Source: Rhizophagus clarus
Taxonomy: Eukaryota > Glomeromycota > Glomeromycetes > Glomerales > Glomeraceae
Assembly (NCBI GenBank): GCA_015698045.1
Contig: BLAL01000356.1
Span: forward strand, 992,001 to 1,056,000
Length of the DNA: 64,000 bases
Reading direction: 5' to 3'
The translations under genes were made by a program, and so were the position numbers. The notes beneath the pieces were generated by a model. That model searched no databases, had not been told where the DNA came from, and saw nothing but the letters and a program-made list of their open reading frames with translations. Below, piece after piece: positions 47,768-59,890 of the stretch (positions are counted from its first letter, which is position 1; each line of letters begins with the position of its first letter).

Positions 47768-50341
47768 ATGTCTTCCAGTAATACTTTAATAGATGATGAA
47801 AATTTTTTAAAGGAATTTTTAAAAGAATTTTATCGTCAAATTATGAGAATAGATCATTACTCAAGATTTGAAGATATTTTAATAAATTGGATTCAAGATT
47901 ATTTTGATGAAAATGAGAAAGATCTTAAAATGATTTTAAAATTAATGGAAAATCATAAAGAAAGAGAAAATTGGTTTTCAAGTTTAATAGGATTTTTTTA
48001 TGAGCATATCATAATACAAGATGATGATGATGATGATACAAATATTATTAATAATAAAAATGATTCTATAGAATTTTATTTACTATCAATCAAAAATTTT
48101 GATAATAAAAAATTATTAAATTCTATTTATCAATCACTTAATCTTATTATATCAAAATATTTGGTATCAATTTATTATTATAAAGATATTATTTTTGATA
48201 AAAAAAATTTGGTAACAAAAAGTTTTGAGAGTGCCAACGTAATATCATATAATCATTTTGAATATTTTAATGGATTAAAAATAAATTTACGTAAGGATGA
48301 AATAATTGTCATGGAAAAATATTTTGATTCATTAAATAATAATAATAATTTTAATAAAATAGAATATGTTGAAAGGAATGAATTTGAAAAATTAAATGAT
48401 TTAGGTTATTGTTATCAATATGGATTAGGAAAAAAGAAAGATGAATTTAAAGCATTTGAATTTTATTTAAATTCTGCAAAAGAAGGAAATTCTAGTGCAA
48501 AAAATAATTTAGGATTCTGTTATCAAAATGGTATTGGAATAGAAGTAGATGAAAAAAAAGCTTTTGAATGGTATTTAAAAGCCGCTAATGAAGAAGATTT
48601 TTATGCACAATATAATTTGGGTATTTGTTATTTAAATGGTATAGGAATAAATAAAGATGATAAGAAAGCCATTGAATATTTTATTAAATCTTCCAAAGGG
48701 GGTTATTCTTATGCACAAAATATATTAGGGAATTATTATCATAAAACTGAAGATTTAGAAAATGCTATTTACTGGTACAATAAGGCAGCTGAAAATGGAA
48801 ATAAACTTGCACAATATAATTTAGGTAATTTTTATAAAAATGGTAATGGTGTATTAGAAAAAGATGATAAAAAAGCTTTCATATTTTATAAAAGATCAGC
48901 AAATCAAGAATATTTAGATGCTCAATTTGAACTTGGAAATTGTTATGAAAAAGGAATTGGGACTGAAATTAATATATCAAAAGCATTCGTATTATATGAA
49001 ATTGCTGCCAAAAATGATCATGTTGCTGCACAGTGTAATCTTGGAATTTTATATAAAGGTGATAATGATATAAAAAATGCTGTTTATTGGTATACTAAGG
49101 CAGCAGAAAATGGATGTAAAGTGGCACAATTTAATCTAGGTTATCTTTATAAATTTGGAATAGGAATTGAAGAGGATAAGAGTAAAGCATTTGAATATTA
49201 TAAACAATCTGCTGATCAAGATTATTTGGAAGCTCAATTTCAACTTGGATATTGTTATTCAAAAGGGATTGGAACCGAGATTAATAAAATAAAGGCATTT
49301 AAATATTATAAGAAAGCAGCTGATAAAGGTCATAAAATTGCACAATATAATCTAGGAATTTTTTATAGATATGGTCATGGAACTGAGAAAGATGAAATTG
49401 AATCTTTTAAATATTACAGTAAGTCGGCTGATCAAGGATATCTAGATGCTGAATGCCAACTTGGGTATTATTATTCCAATGGAATTGGAACTGAAGTTAA
49501 TAAAGAAAAAGCGGTTGAATTTTATACAAAAGCTGCTGAAAATGGAGATAATTATGCACAAAATAGCTTAGCAATCATGTATGAAAATGGAGAAGGAACT
49601 GAAAAGAATTTAGAAAAAGCCTTTTATTGGTTTCATAAAGCAGCAAAGGAAGGATGCGAAATAGCACAATGTAATGTAGGTGAATATTATGAATTAGGAA
49701 ATTTTGTGAATAAGGATGAAGTAAAAGCATTTGAATACTATAATAAATCAGCTAAAACTGGGCATATAAGTGCAATATTTCAAGTTGGATATTGTTATGT
49801 AAATGGTATTGGAACTGAAATTGATAAAGAGAAAGGGTTTGAAACATATGATGAAGCAATTAAGGACAATAATGTACAAAATTATTTTGGTAATAATGAT
49901 ATAGAAACGATGAATAAGTTGAATCATATTATTTATTGGTATCATAAGGCTGCAGAAGATGATAATAAATTAGCATTATATAAATTAGGTGAATGTTATG
50001 AATTTGGCAAAGGTGTTTGGGAAAATAGAGTTAGAGCATTCGAGTTTTATAAAAAATCAGCTAATCAAGGATTTGCTGATGCTCAATATAAGCTTGGATG
50101 TTGCTATGAGAAAGGATTTGGAACCGATATGAATAAAGCAAAGGCATTTGAATTATATAAAATAGCTGCAACAGAAGGAAATGTTAAAGCACAGCAAAGT
50201 CTTGCATATTTATATGAACATGGTGAAGGAACTGACAAAAATATAGAAAATGCTATTTATTGGTATAAGAAAGCTATTGGAAATGGGTGTTTAGATATTA
50301 AAGAAACCCTAGATATTCTTTTAAAGCAACAAGATAATTAA
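47768..50341 (+). CDS. Sel1-repeat (TPR-like) protein, 857 residues
   Basis: A single uninterrupted frame. The N-terminal about 200 residues are non-repetitive and acidic (an Asp run near residue 92), followed by about 18 Sel1 repeats of mostly 36 residues, each in the form AQ.NLG.CY..GIGTE.(D/N)..KAFE.Y.KAA..G. Some repeats are shortened by about four residues (DLENAIYWYNKAAENG, DIKNAVYWYTKAAENG), and one near residue 710 is partial. Sel1 repeats form solenoids that bind other proteins. In this fungal group such proteins are greatly expanded and related to kinase-Sel1 fusions; repeat units here resemble those of the gene at 18059. No kinase domain, signal peptide or membrane segment is seen. 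The intronless structure contrasts with its relatives. Confidence 0.92.
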   Translation: MSSSNTLIDDENFLKEFLKEFYRQIMRIDHYSRFEDILINWIQDYFDENEKDLKMILKLMENHKERENWFSSLIGFFYEHIIIQDDDDDDTNIINNKNDSIEFYLLSIKNFDNKKLLNSIYQSLNLIISKYLVSIYYYKDIIFDKKNLVTKSFESANVISYNHFEYFNGLKINLRKDEIIVMEKYFDSLNNNNNFNKIEYVERNEFEKLNDLGYCYQYGLGKKKDEFKAFEFYLNSAKEGNSSAKNNLGFCYQNGIGIEVDEKKAFEWYLKAANEEDFYAQYNLGICYLNGIGINKDDKKAIEYFIKSSKGGYSYAQNILGNYYHKTEDLENAIYWYNKAAENGNKLAQYNLGNFYKNGNGVLEKDDKKAFIFYKRSANQEYLDAQFELGNCYEKGIGTEINISKAFVLYEIAAKNDHVAAQCNLGILYKGDNDIKNAVYWYTKAAENGCKVAQFNLGYLYKFGIGIEEDKSKAFEYYKQSADQDYLEAQFQLGYCYSKGIGTEINKIKAFKYYKKAADKGHKIAQYNLGIFYRYGHGTEKDEIESFKYYSKSADQGYLDAECQLGYYYSNGIGTEVNKEKAVEFYTKAAENGDNYAQNSLAIMYENGEGTEKNLEKAFYWFHKAAKEGCEIAQCNVGEYYELGNFVNKDEVKAFEYYNKSAKTGHISAIFQVGYCYVNGIGTEIDKEKGFETYDEAIKDNNVQNYFGNNDIETMNKLNHIIYWYHKAAEDDNKLALYKLGECYEFGKGVWENRVRAFEFYKKSANQGFADAQYKLGCCYEKGFGTDMNKAKAFELYKIAATEGNVKAQQSLAYLYEHGEGTDKNIENAIYWYKKAIGNGCLDIKETLDILLKQQDN

Positions 50342-51248
50342 CAATAACGTAAATTTATATATTAAGTAAATTTATTTTTATGTATTGCGTAATACTTATT
50401 TACCGCACATTCTTTATTTTTCCGCAAATTAATGTTTATGATGTATGTATTTGTTTGTTAAACTTTTTTTTAAATTTTTTAAATAAATATTTTATTTATT
50501 TCTAACATAAGAGCTTAACTATACCATGCTTTATATTTAATGTTTAATTATGACGGAAGTTGATCCATAAAGTGATGGTTTATATCATGGTATGTACTGT
50601 ATATGTTACTCAGTTTCTAGTGATTAATTACACTGAATCTAAATAAATGTTCAATGTGAGGGACTACTTCATAAAATCTTCTTGAGTCAAAGCTCTTACC
50701 ACGAAAAGACTAATAGAGGTAGTAGCTGCATGTATATCTTTTTGATCTTTGTTTCCTATCCAACTATATGACAGTCAGATAATGGTAGAAGGTTTTTGCT
50801 TAAGTGAATGATATATATATAGCTGGATTTCGGTAAAGGTTTTAAAATGGACGTCTCTTCCTGACATCCTCAGTCTCAAGGTATAATCGAACATGCTAAC
50901 GGAATCTCACAGCAAGAATTGGGCAAATGGAAAGAAATATTTGTTTTTGGCCTTCAGTTTACTATTTTAATTTTAAATAATTAATGGTGCTGAACCCATA
51001 AAAAAAACTCATAAGTATGAACTTGCTTAGCAAAGATATTCCTGAGACAATTCAAATTAAAGTTGTTGAATATTCCATTGAAGTAAGATATTGATGATAA
51101 CATTCTTATAGAACAATATACCAAATTCTTTAAATTCTTTTGCATCACTAATTGAAAGGCTGAGTACTTCTTCTGTATCGCACCCTACTTTCAAAATACA
51201 AACTTTTACTTTACCATCATTTATACGAACAGGAGAAAACATATTTTA
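50342..51248. other. Gene-free stretch
   Basis: A 61-codon minus frame (51242-51057) reads DGKVKVCILKVGCDTEEVLS but cannot be assigned. Nothing else is recognised. Confidence 0.4.
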
Positions 51249-53950
51249 ATGAACAATTTTTACATATAAATGCTATGATGAGAGAATACAATTTGCCATC
51301 ACTTTTTATTACTTTAACTGCAGCAGAAACAAAATGGTCTCATTTGAAAGATATATTAAAAACAACAGGCAATAAGGATACAAATCCAACAAAAAGACCA
51401 TTACATACTGCTTTACATTTTACTCATCGTAAAAGAGAACTTTGGAATCATGTTTGGAAAAAACCTGAAAATAAGCAATTGGGAACAACTTACTCATTTT
51501 ATTGAATGTGCTGAATTTCAAAACAGAGGTGCACCACATACACATTCAGTAATTTGGGTTGAAAATAATCAAATTCATACATGCAACCCTGGAAAATGTG
51601 GTGGTCCTGCATCACCTGGTCAAGTATGCAAGAAAAAATTTCCTCGACCATACTCACCAATTACTTATCATGATCCTGAACAATCTAGATATATATACCA
51701 ATGTGTAAATGAAAAGATAGATGGATAGTTCCTTTATCATTCACCCACACTTTTAATATGGAATGCCCATATGAATATTCAATATGTAAGTTCAAAAAAC
51801 CTTGGTAAATATTTGAACAAATATTGTTGCAAATCAGAACCAACATATGTATTTAATATAGCAGAAGGTAATCAATATCATGAGCATATTATTGCTAAAT
51901 GTCTCAGTTCAATAGAATGTATGTTTTTATTGCTAGGTGAAACAATATGCAACTCATCAGTACAGGTAAAATACTTACCTACTGAACCACCAACAACTCG
52001 CTCACATGCTATAAGACCAGTATCCACAATATTAGATGATGAGGAGGATCCATACTAGAAAAACACTATTGAAAAATATTTTGCACATTCACATAATGAA
52101 CAATTTAATAATATAACTTATCCTGACTATTTTAAAAATTATACCTTATCAACTAAAAGGCCTTCAAGTAGTGAAGTATATAGAGATAATCTTAATTACT
52201 ATGTCATTAAAAGAACATTCCCACTGGTTGTACACTATAGACATCTTAAAGTTAAAAATGGAGAATCATTTTTTTATCAACAATTGCTACTTACAATGCC
52301 TTGCAGATCTGAAAATGAACTACTTGGTAGCTATACTTCTTATAGAGAAAGATACTTAAATTTGCATCCAGACTTTCAAAATATATTACAAGATTCTACA
52401 AATACATTGGCAAATGAAAGTAGACATTCACTGCAAAATCAATTCAACACAATTATAACTCATATATTAGATAACCTTGCAGATAAAATTACACCACACA
52501 TAGCTGATATTCTAACCAAACAGTTAGATGTTTTAAAATTAGTTCCTCCAAACTTTTCACAAAATGCAATGCTTAATCTACCAGAAGAAAAATATATTCT
52601 ATATAATACAATTGTATCTAATCTTGGATTATTACAATCAAGAAAATACCCATTTTTCTATATTACTGGATCTGGAGGAACTGGAAAATCTTTTATAACA
52701 AAATTGATTATTGAATGGATAAAATTCCAGAATAAAATTTACCTTTTAACAGCACCAACAGGTGTTGCTGCACAAAATGTTGGTGGATATACTATACATT
52801 CTGCTCTTAGACTAACACAATCAGGATCAGGTTACCAATCATTAGCCTTTTATGATCTTGAATTTAAAAGAAAATTGCAGGCAATTGAAATATTAATTAT
52901 AGAGGAGGTCTTTATGGTATCAGCAATACTATTTAACTTTATGTCCAATCTTTTTGCAAGAATTCATAATAAAGACATTGCATTTTGAGGTATCAGTGTA
53001 ATAGCTGTAAGAGGTAATACTGTATTCTACTCAGCAGTGTGGCAATTGTTTTATCCTCTATTTTTGCATAAATCCCAAAGGCATCAAGAAGATGAGGAAT
53101 TCTATCAAATGCTAGAAGAAATTAGATTTAGGACAATATCAGATAGAACTTGGGCAAAGCTTACGGAAAAATCAGAAAATTATAATTATAATCAATCTCC
53201 TGATTTATTGTTAACAACAACCCATATTGTTGGATATTGTGAAACTTCTAGACAAATTAATGATAATATTTGCAATTTGCTTCCAATTAATAATGACAAG
53301 TATATATTAGCGGAAGCTATAGATTTTCTGGAAGGAAAACGTGTATCACCTAACCTTACTCAAATAGACTTTAAACTAAAAACAAATATGCCACCTATTG
53401 TTAGATTATAACAAGGTGCAAGAGTTATGTATTTGGATAACTCTTTAATAAATGATGGTATATGTAATGGAACTAATGGTATAATCACTGAACTTGATAA
53501 GCAACAGCCAAGTGTTCAAATAGCATTTTGTGTCCAAGGTGCTATAATTCATAAATGGATCACAAGAAAGACAACATACTTTTATTCAAATGGACAACAT
53601 GCTTCAAGAACACAATTTCCATTACAAAACTCATTTTTTTTAACTGTTCATAAGAAATAAAGTCTAACTTTATCTTTCATAACTGCAGACCTTAACCAAT
53701 TATTTGCATCTGGTCAGGAATACACTGCAATTAATAGATGTCCTAGATGGGATTGTATTCAAATAATGAATTTAAGCAAAGATTCATTTATAGTGAATCC
53801 AGATGTTATTAAGGAATATACTACTAGATTAGAACAATTGGCATCACAACCTCTTCCTATGTCATAAAAAGCAAGAAAAGCTTCTGGTTTTAACAAATGT
53901 CTTAATAAATATTCCTATAAATACTCTAGAAATGGAAATAGATACATATC
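51249..53950 (+). pseudogene. Helitron Rep/Pif1-like helicase
   Basis: The frame starts inside the Rep region (HINAMMREYNLPSLFITLT), shifts near 51470, and then keeps one frame to about 53860 with stops at about 51726, 52056, 52986, 53409, 53658 and 53864. Visible motifs: HUH site EFQNRGAPHTHSVIW; the two-tyrosine region YLNKYCCK; Walker A GSGGTGKS; a DEAD-like box reading LIIEEVFMVS (Glu for the usual Asp); ISVIAV; and TVHK followed by a stop where relatives have a Gln-Gly pair, then LTLSF. Both halves are recognisable, so decay is moderate. It cannot make an active protein without readthrough. Confidence 0.88.
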
Positions 53951-54043
53951 AATCTAAAAAAAAAAATCAGTTATCTGTGTGATGTAATTCACAAGACCTT
54001 AAAGGAAGGCCGGCCACTGGTCGACCATGATATATGAGTCTAG
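51249..54043 (+). mobile_element. Helitron, 5'-truncated and decayed, with plausible 3' end
   Basis: It covers a Rep-helicase pseudogene. About 180 bases past the last coding trace is a hairpin, GGCCGGCC-ACT-GGTCGACC (54008-54026, one mismatch and one G-T pair), then 13 bases, then CTAG followed by T. This is the layout of Helitron 3' termini (hairpin, short spacer, CTRR, insertion before T). No 5' TC end is seen; homology begins abruptly at about 51249. Confidence 0.7.
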
Positions 54044-54311
54044 TTTTTTAAATATACAATAATATAAAGAAAATAATTAATTGCAGCTAATGAACATATT
54101 TTTGTACAGTCTGTTCTTATCTTTCAATTTTTTTTTTATTTTATTTATATATAAAAAAAAAAAACTTGTAATATTTATTTTAAATACAAAATCTCTATAT
54201 TATCAACATTTGAATGTTAATATTTTAGAAAAAAAAAAAAGGTCGACACGTTACAAAAAAAAAATGATCGGCATATTTTTTTTTAATAATAAAAAATCAG
54301 AATAACATAAC
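54044..54311. other. AT-rich spacer
   Basis: Low-complexity sequence with poly(A) and poly(T) runs; nothing recognised. Confidence 0.5.
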
Positions 54312-54668
54312 ATTGGGGTGTTCCGTCAGCATAGTTTAATAAATTATATCTAGTTACATAGTAAAATTTACTATTGAAGATTTTTTTGTGATCATATTGG
54401 GCTATTAAATGAAGTTTTCTACTTCTTTAATATTTTTGAAAAAACGAGCTGTCATGTTATTCTTTAAGTTGTTGTACGTTTTTTACATTTCTTAGGATTC
54501 AAAAAAATATTAAAAATATAAAGTTATTAAACTTAAGATTGTTTCTAATAAAAGACAGAGAAATTCCCAAATTTGATATTATATTAGATGATCATAAAAA
54601 TCTTTATTAATAAATTTTTTTGAGACTATACATAGTTTTGTCAATATATGTTGACAGAACACCCCAAT
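54312..54668. mobile_element. MITE-like element with TIR ATTGGGGTGTTC
   Basis: The left end ATTGGGGTGTTCCGTCAGCA is mirrored by the right end TGTTGACAGAACACCCCAAT. A further inner pair (AGATTTTTTTGTGATCAT near 54379 and ATGATCATAAAAATCTT near 54590) is also inverted. It is 357 bp, non-coding; the target duplication is unclear. Confidence 0.7.
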
Positions 54669-57541
54669 ATAATGTGCAAATGAAAGAGAAAAAATTGCGT
54701 TAAAAATTTATGAACAAATTGTGGTCAAAATCGCTAATATTAATCACGAAATACATATAAATAAATGATAAAAGTATAACAATGGGTTGACAGACAGCAA
54801 TCAGTATATAGAAAATTACAAAATAACGTTTATTATGGAAAATCGGAAAGGGATCCATTTACTAATAAACGGATAGGATCACACCAATATTACTGCCTCC
54901 CTTGACACTTTTTATAAGTGTTGGCTAAATAACTATTTAAAACTTACTGCTTTCCCACTCACTTCTTTCGTCCCTCCTTATATACAATCCAAAATTCAAG
55001 TCAATTTCGTCTAGAGGTCAATTTTGTCTGATAGTCATAAATGTCCTCTGGTCAATCTTGCCAATCGACCAAAATCAGCTACCGTTAGCAATCCCACTAA
55101 CTATATGCAATAAATCAAAATATAAACTAAACTATAAAATAAGCTATATACATATATTAAATAATCTAAACTAAAACCTAAAAAATATTCGTAAAATTAC
55201 GTTTGTAAGTGCAAGTATTAAAAATTACGAAATGTTACACATAAAATTTAAAAATTCTTGAGATCCTTAGAGATAACAAGCTTGAAATGCTTAGGATTTT
55301 GAAAGAATCCTCAAGGATTTTTAAATTTAAAGGATTAAGGATTCTTAAGTGATTTTAAGAATAGTCAAGGATCCATATGTCAAAAAACTCAGAGCATGCA
55401 CATACAAACAAGTGTAAATAACCGTGGATAACTCCCCGGCTCCCCATGGAAAATGGCCTCTTGTTATAATATTAATTATCTTGTTTCAGGATCACAGATG
55501 TGCTAACTATCAGCTGAGGCGAGAATCGATCTGAGGCACAGGCAACATATAAAAATTTTAAATATTAAATAGACTTTTGTCTACCCTATCAACTAAGTAT
55601 CATCGATAAATATTAATTCAGCCAAAACACTTTATTTATAAGGTAATTTATCACTCAATATGATGACCAGCAGAATTAAGATAATTCTGGCCGATCCCTG
55701 ATTTTTGATTCTGGCCAGAATTACTATCTAATGTTTTAGGCAAATCCTCGTGATTTTACTATTAACACTGCAACAACAAAAATTCTGCATTGCGATAACA
55801 TAATTTGATATTTTATTTTGACTTATCGACATACTCATTTTTGCAAAATTTTTCTAGAAAATTTGGAGTTTCCAGAAATTCATTTTACATTATTTTTGTA
55901 GTATTATATTCATTTTGAATGATATATGTAAAATAGTTAAAAGATATACGGATTATTTCCGGGAATTTATAAAATTTACCGGAAATCTATGATTTTATAT
56001 TTTTTTATTTCACATTACATAAAGCTTTCATGATTTATTCCGCGTAATGCGACATACGTAACATGTGATTCTTAAAATTATTATTGTAATAAATAAATAA
56101 AATGTCAATTGTTTTTTTGCATATCAAATATTGTTGCATGTCTTTAAATTACCGCATCTATTTGTTAAATTTTTTCGAAGCAATTGAATGCCATACAATC
56201 GTTTACTTCAATAAGGTTGACATTTCTTTTAGTATCACTATACTTAGATTCAATTATACGATCTAGTCTTTCCGTATACTGTAGTATATAGAATTTTACC
56301 AGCATTTATATAAACCTAAAATCCATTCGTTGCAAATCCAGTAAAGGACTTGTAATTCACTGGATTTACATTGCATTGGATTAAAAGAATTATAAACAAA
56401 TTAATTAAAGTGTGAATATAGTGGACCTATCTATTTTAAAACGAATGCAATCAAAAATAAGTCTATAAATACTAATAATAAAAAATAAATTATATTGTTA
56501 TAACATACAGTAAATATATTTAAAATAAAAATGTGTATATAATAAATACCTTAACTGCCTTTCCGTCGAATGTCTACATGATATGAAAAAAAAAATATAA
56601 AATTGTGCTATTTTAATGGACAAATATTTATTCATCATTACCAATGGCGCTTAATGATTTCTATGCAATATTAGTTGTCCAACTTAAAATTTTATTTCAA
56701 ATTTATGGATAGTTTGTTTATGTATTTATTTCACTTTTTCTCTGACAAAATGCTGATTGTGTGCAAATTCCAGCAACATTTTCAGCTACAACTGCAAGGG
56801 ACAAAATCACATGTTTACTACCTTCGACTAGTATTTTCCATATCTCATTTGAGTAATTTTCAATATAATTGGTTTGATAATTTCAACTGACAAAATGTTC
56901 TGAATTTGTTTCTGCTGATGATAACTGGGTTTGATAATAAAGAATACTTTCTTTTGTTTAAGTATTTCACTAACTACTAACAGACAGTGAAGGATTCATT
57001 GTCCATGGTCCTGTATTCATCTATGATCATGCACCAAAAAATTAAATAACTTCTTATCATCACAACTTTAATTCATTATGCAATATTCTCGTAGAATTTC
57101 CTCGTTAGCAAATAATTGTATAATATTCTTTGTTATTTTATGATCTATCTACGGTTTATTATACTATACTACCACAAACTTATAATACGTACACCATAAA
57201 TTATTCGGCAAATCTTAATGATAAGAATATTGAATAGTTAATAGGTATTTAAAACATTTATTTAAGAGAAAAGTTTAGATAAATATATTTTTGAAGCAAT
57301 TCGTACTTTGTACAAATGCACGTTGTTATAATTTGTATTACGTTATATTGAATCCTTAAATCCAATTTTCCTAGAAGGCAAAGTTTATAAAACGTCACTA
57401 ACTTTATTTTTTAAAATTGAATAAGCTCACAAGCTAATTACATAAATACCGAGATTATAAAGAATTTGAAGACCTATAATAATTTAATTTTTTTTCCTTT
57501 AATTGGTTAAAAAAAACTACGCACATAATAAACAAATTTGG
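54669..57541. other. Long gene-free stretch
   Basis: A patch at about 55250-55380 holds many short AAGGATT/TTAAGGAT repeats in both orientations. A 71-codon plus frame at 56675-56890 has no recognised motif. No gene is supported. Confidence 0.45.
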
Positions 57542-58990
57542 TTAAACCCATTCAAAATTTCTGCTAGTAAATCCGTCATCAATTAAATATTTCTTAATTA
57601 TTCCTTTTATTTCATATTCTTTTAATAAATTATTTAATTTCTCCTCTTCGTTGCATATTAAATAACTTATTTCTAACAATATAGGATTCTTATTTTCCCA
57701 ATTATCGAGAAATAAATCTATTTCTTCCAATTTAATCATCCAAATAGAATAAAATTTAAACTTAAACAAATTAATTGATGATGATCTAATTAATATTATA
57801 AATAATTCATTCCAATTAAACGTATCAAAAGTATCTTGCACGTCAATAATTAATCCATCTAATAATTGACAATTAATTAATAAACTTTCAAGTTCTGGGA
57901 TAAATAAATTAATATTATCAACCAACGATAGATCAAGATATCTAAGATTTGGACAATTTTGATAAATTGTTTGAAAAAGTCTTTTACTATCAATACCGTC
58001 ATAATTCATACAAATTTCAGAAAGAGTTCCTATCGTGCTTTTGATTAAATTTACTAAAAAGTTAGATGGAACTCGTCGAACCTTTAGAATTTTTAAAAAT
58101 GAGAACTTCACATTCTCAAAATTATTCCAATATAACTTATTTGAAAAATTAGAGTCTATATTCAAACTTATTAAATTCACAAAACATGAAAGAATTCTTG
58201 TAATAGGTGTCCAACTCATTTTCAGGTATTGAACAGTATCTGTATGTTTAATTAATGATTCTTCAAGAGATTTGTAAAATGATTCATCACTTACTATTAA
58301 ATCATATAAATTATTAAAGTGACCAATGAAACTGACGTTATTTAGTTTTTTTTGTACTTCGATTAACTTAAAGATTCCAGTTCCATCAGTGCAATAATGC
58401 ACATTATCAAATCTAAATTTTTTAATTAATTTGCATATTCTGGCTAATCCTTCTAAAATATTTTGGTCAACCTCAGCACAACAATGAAAGGACTCAAGTT
58501 CTGAGAAGCAATATTCAGCTCCTGGAATAAGATGTAGTTGATAATCAAAATCACCTCTAATGTAAAGATGAAGAAACTTTGTATTTCTATTAATAAATAA
58601 TCTTAACATCTCATTTTTTACAATTGACATATTTGAATTTTTAATATTTTTTGATAAAATTATTTCTTCTAAGAAGTCTAAATCTAAATATTTCCAGAAA
58701 TTAATATAATTAAATAGAGGACGCTGATATTTCTCTATAAAAGAGTTGTTGATTCCTTGATCCTTCAAATTATTCTTCGATTCTTCAGACAAATGTAAAA
58801 ATATTACATTAAATAGCATATTCATTGAATTCTCAGTCATAAAGAATTGACTAGGATCTCTCCATAAAATCGGCATCGCTGTTGTGCACCAAGTTCTATT
58901 AACCAAAAGACATGAGTGAAGGGATTTTTTATCATTATGGCTTAATTCTTCAAATATCATAAAAAGGACATCTTTGTTAAGATACCACAT
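57542..58990 (-). CDS. F-box protein with degenerate leucine-rich C-terminus
   Basis: An uninterrupted 482-residue frame. The N-terminus MWYLNKDVLFMIFEELSHND, then SLHSCLLVNRTWC and ILWRDP (residues 1-46), is a typical F-box, which binds Skp1 in SCF ubiquitin ligases. The rest has Leu/Ile-rich segments at irregular spacing (ELESFHCC, VNLISLNIDS, CPNLRYLDLS) that suggest a weak LRR solenoid for substrate binding. F-box proteins of this single-exon form are strongly expanded in Rhizophagus. The substrate is unknown. The start is the first Met, 7 residues before the F-box core; a poly(T)-rich tract precedes it. Confidence 0.92.
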   Translation of the reverse strand: MWYLNKDVLFMIFEELSHNDKKSLHSCLLVNRTWCTTAMPILWRDPSQFFMTENSMNMLFNVIFLHLSEESKNNLKDQGINNSFIEKYQRPLFNYINFWKYLDLDFLEEIILSKNIKNSNMSIVKNEMLRLFINRNTKFLHLYIRGDFDYQLHLIPGAEYCFSELESFHCCAEVDQNILEGLARICKLIKKFRFDNVHYCTDGTGIFKLIEVQKKLNNVSFIGHFNNLYDLIVSDESFYKSLEESLIKHTDTVQYLKMSWTPITRILSCFVNLISLNIDSNFSNKLYWNNFENVKFSFLKILKVRRVPSNFLVNLIKSTIGTLSEICMNYDGIDSKRLFQTIYQNCPNLRYLDLSLVDNINLFIPELESLLINCQLLDGLIIDVQDTFDTFNWNELFIILIRSSSINLFKFKFYSIWMIKLEEIDLFLDNWENKNPILLEISYLICNEEEKLNNLLKEYEIKGIIKKYLIDDGFTSRNFEWV

Positions 58991-59890
58991 TTTTTTATTT
59001 TTTTTTGTAAAAAAAAAAAAAAAAAACCGGAAAAAAATGAAAAATGAATACCTTGTTTCCTTTTTTTATATCAAGAATATTTGTGTAACAAATACAATTT
59101 GGGAAATTGCTTTACTAATTTCACCCCGGGGGAAATTCAGCTGTTATATGGATGATCTCCATCTTCAAAATGAATATTTGTGTAACTTGATATTACAACT
59201 GACACATGCAGATTCTCAGTATAAATCAGTGTTCGGAAATGAGCTAGTCATTTGACCATTCAAAATTTGGCATCATTCCTAATCCTTTGTCATTAGGTCA
59301 TTTCGGTCATTTGATTTGATTGGTTAATATTCTTATCATGTGATTTAGTCAAAAAAAAAATAAAATAAAATAAAATAAAATAAAATAGAATAAAATAGAA
59401 TGCAGACCAGAACTATAGTACATAAATTCTCTGAACAGTAATATGAACAGTAAGACCCCTCCTATCTGAATACATTGTACTATTCTATCAGTGTAATATT
59501 GGTCAAGCTTGAAGGTGATTGATTGTTAAAATAAAAAAATAAATAGAAAAATCAGTTTGAATGGAGCACGCGATTTGCAATGCTGACCAGGAATATTGTA
59601 ATTTCGGCCTGCATTACCATAATTTTGGCCCGCGCTATGACTCGAGACCTGATTCAAACCATTGACAAGCTACTCTTGAATCAAAAAATGAGCGAACTCA
59701 AAATTTATATATACTGTAGTTCCAGTCTTCTAAAGAAAAACCTTATACAAAACAAAAGTAGCAGATACTGTATGCATAGATTATTTAATGTTTACAGAAA
59801 CCGGTGACAACCTTGCATTTTTAGCATTAATTATTTAATAATATATAATGAAATTAAACTTAAATTAAAATTTATAATAGAATTAAATAA
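58991..59890. other. Intergenic with microsatellite
   Basis: Short frames at 58974-59255 and 59580-59807 have no domain. A pentanucleotide microsatellite lies inside. Confidence 0.5.
59351..59401. repeat. (TAAAA)n microsatellite
   Basis: About ten five-base units of TAAAA; two of the last units carry a G (TAGAA). Confidence 0.9.

Noticed and set aside
51249-53870. Helitron stop codons as evidence of repeat-induced point mutation or a recoded stop
   Set aside because: The stops are of all three types, and at least one (near 52986) looks like a transversion, so neither RIP nor recoding is supported.
58974-59255. Plus-strand frame overlapping the F-box gene start
   Set aside because: It begins in a poly(A) run antisense to the F-box gene and has no domain.
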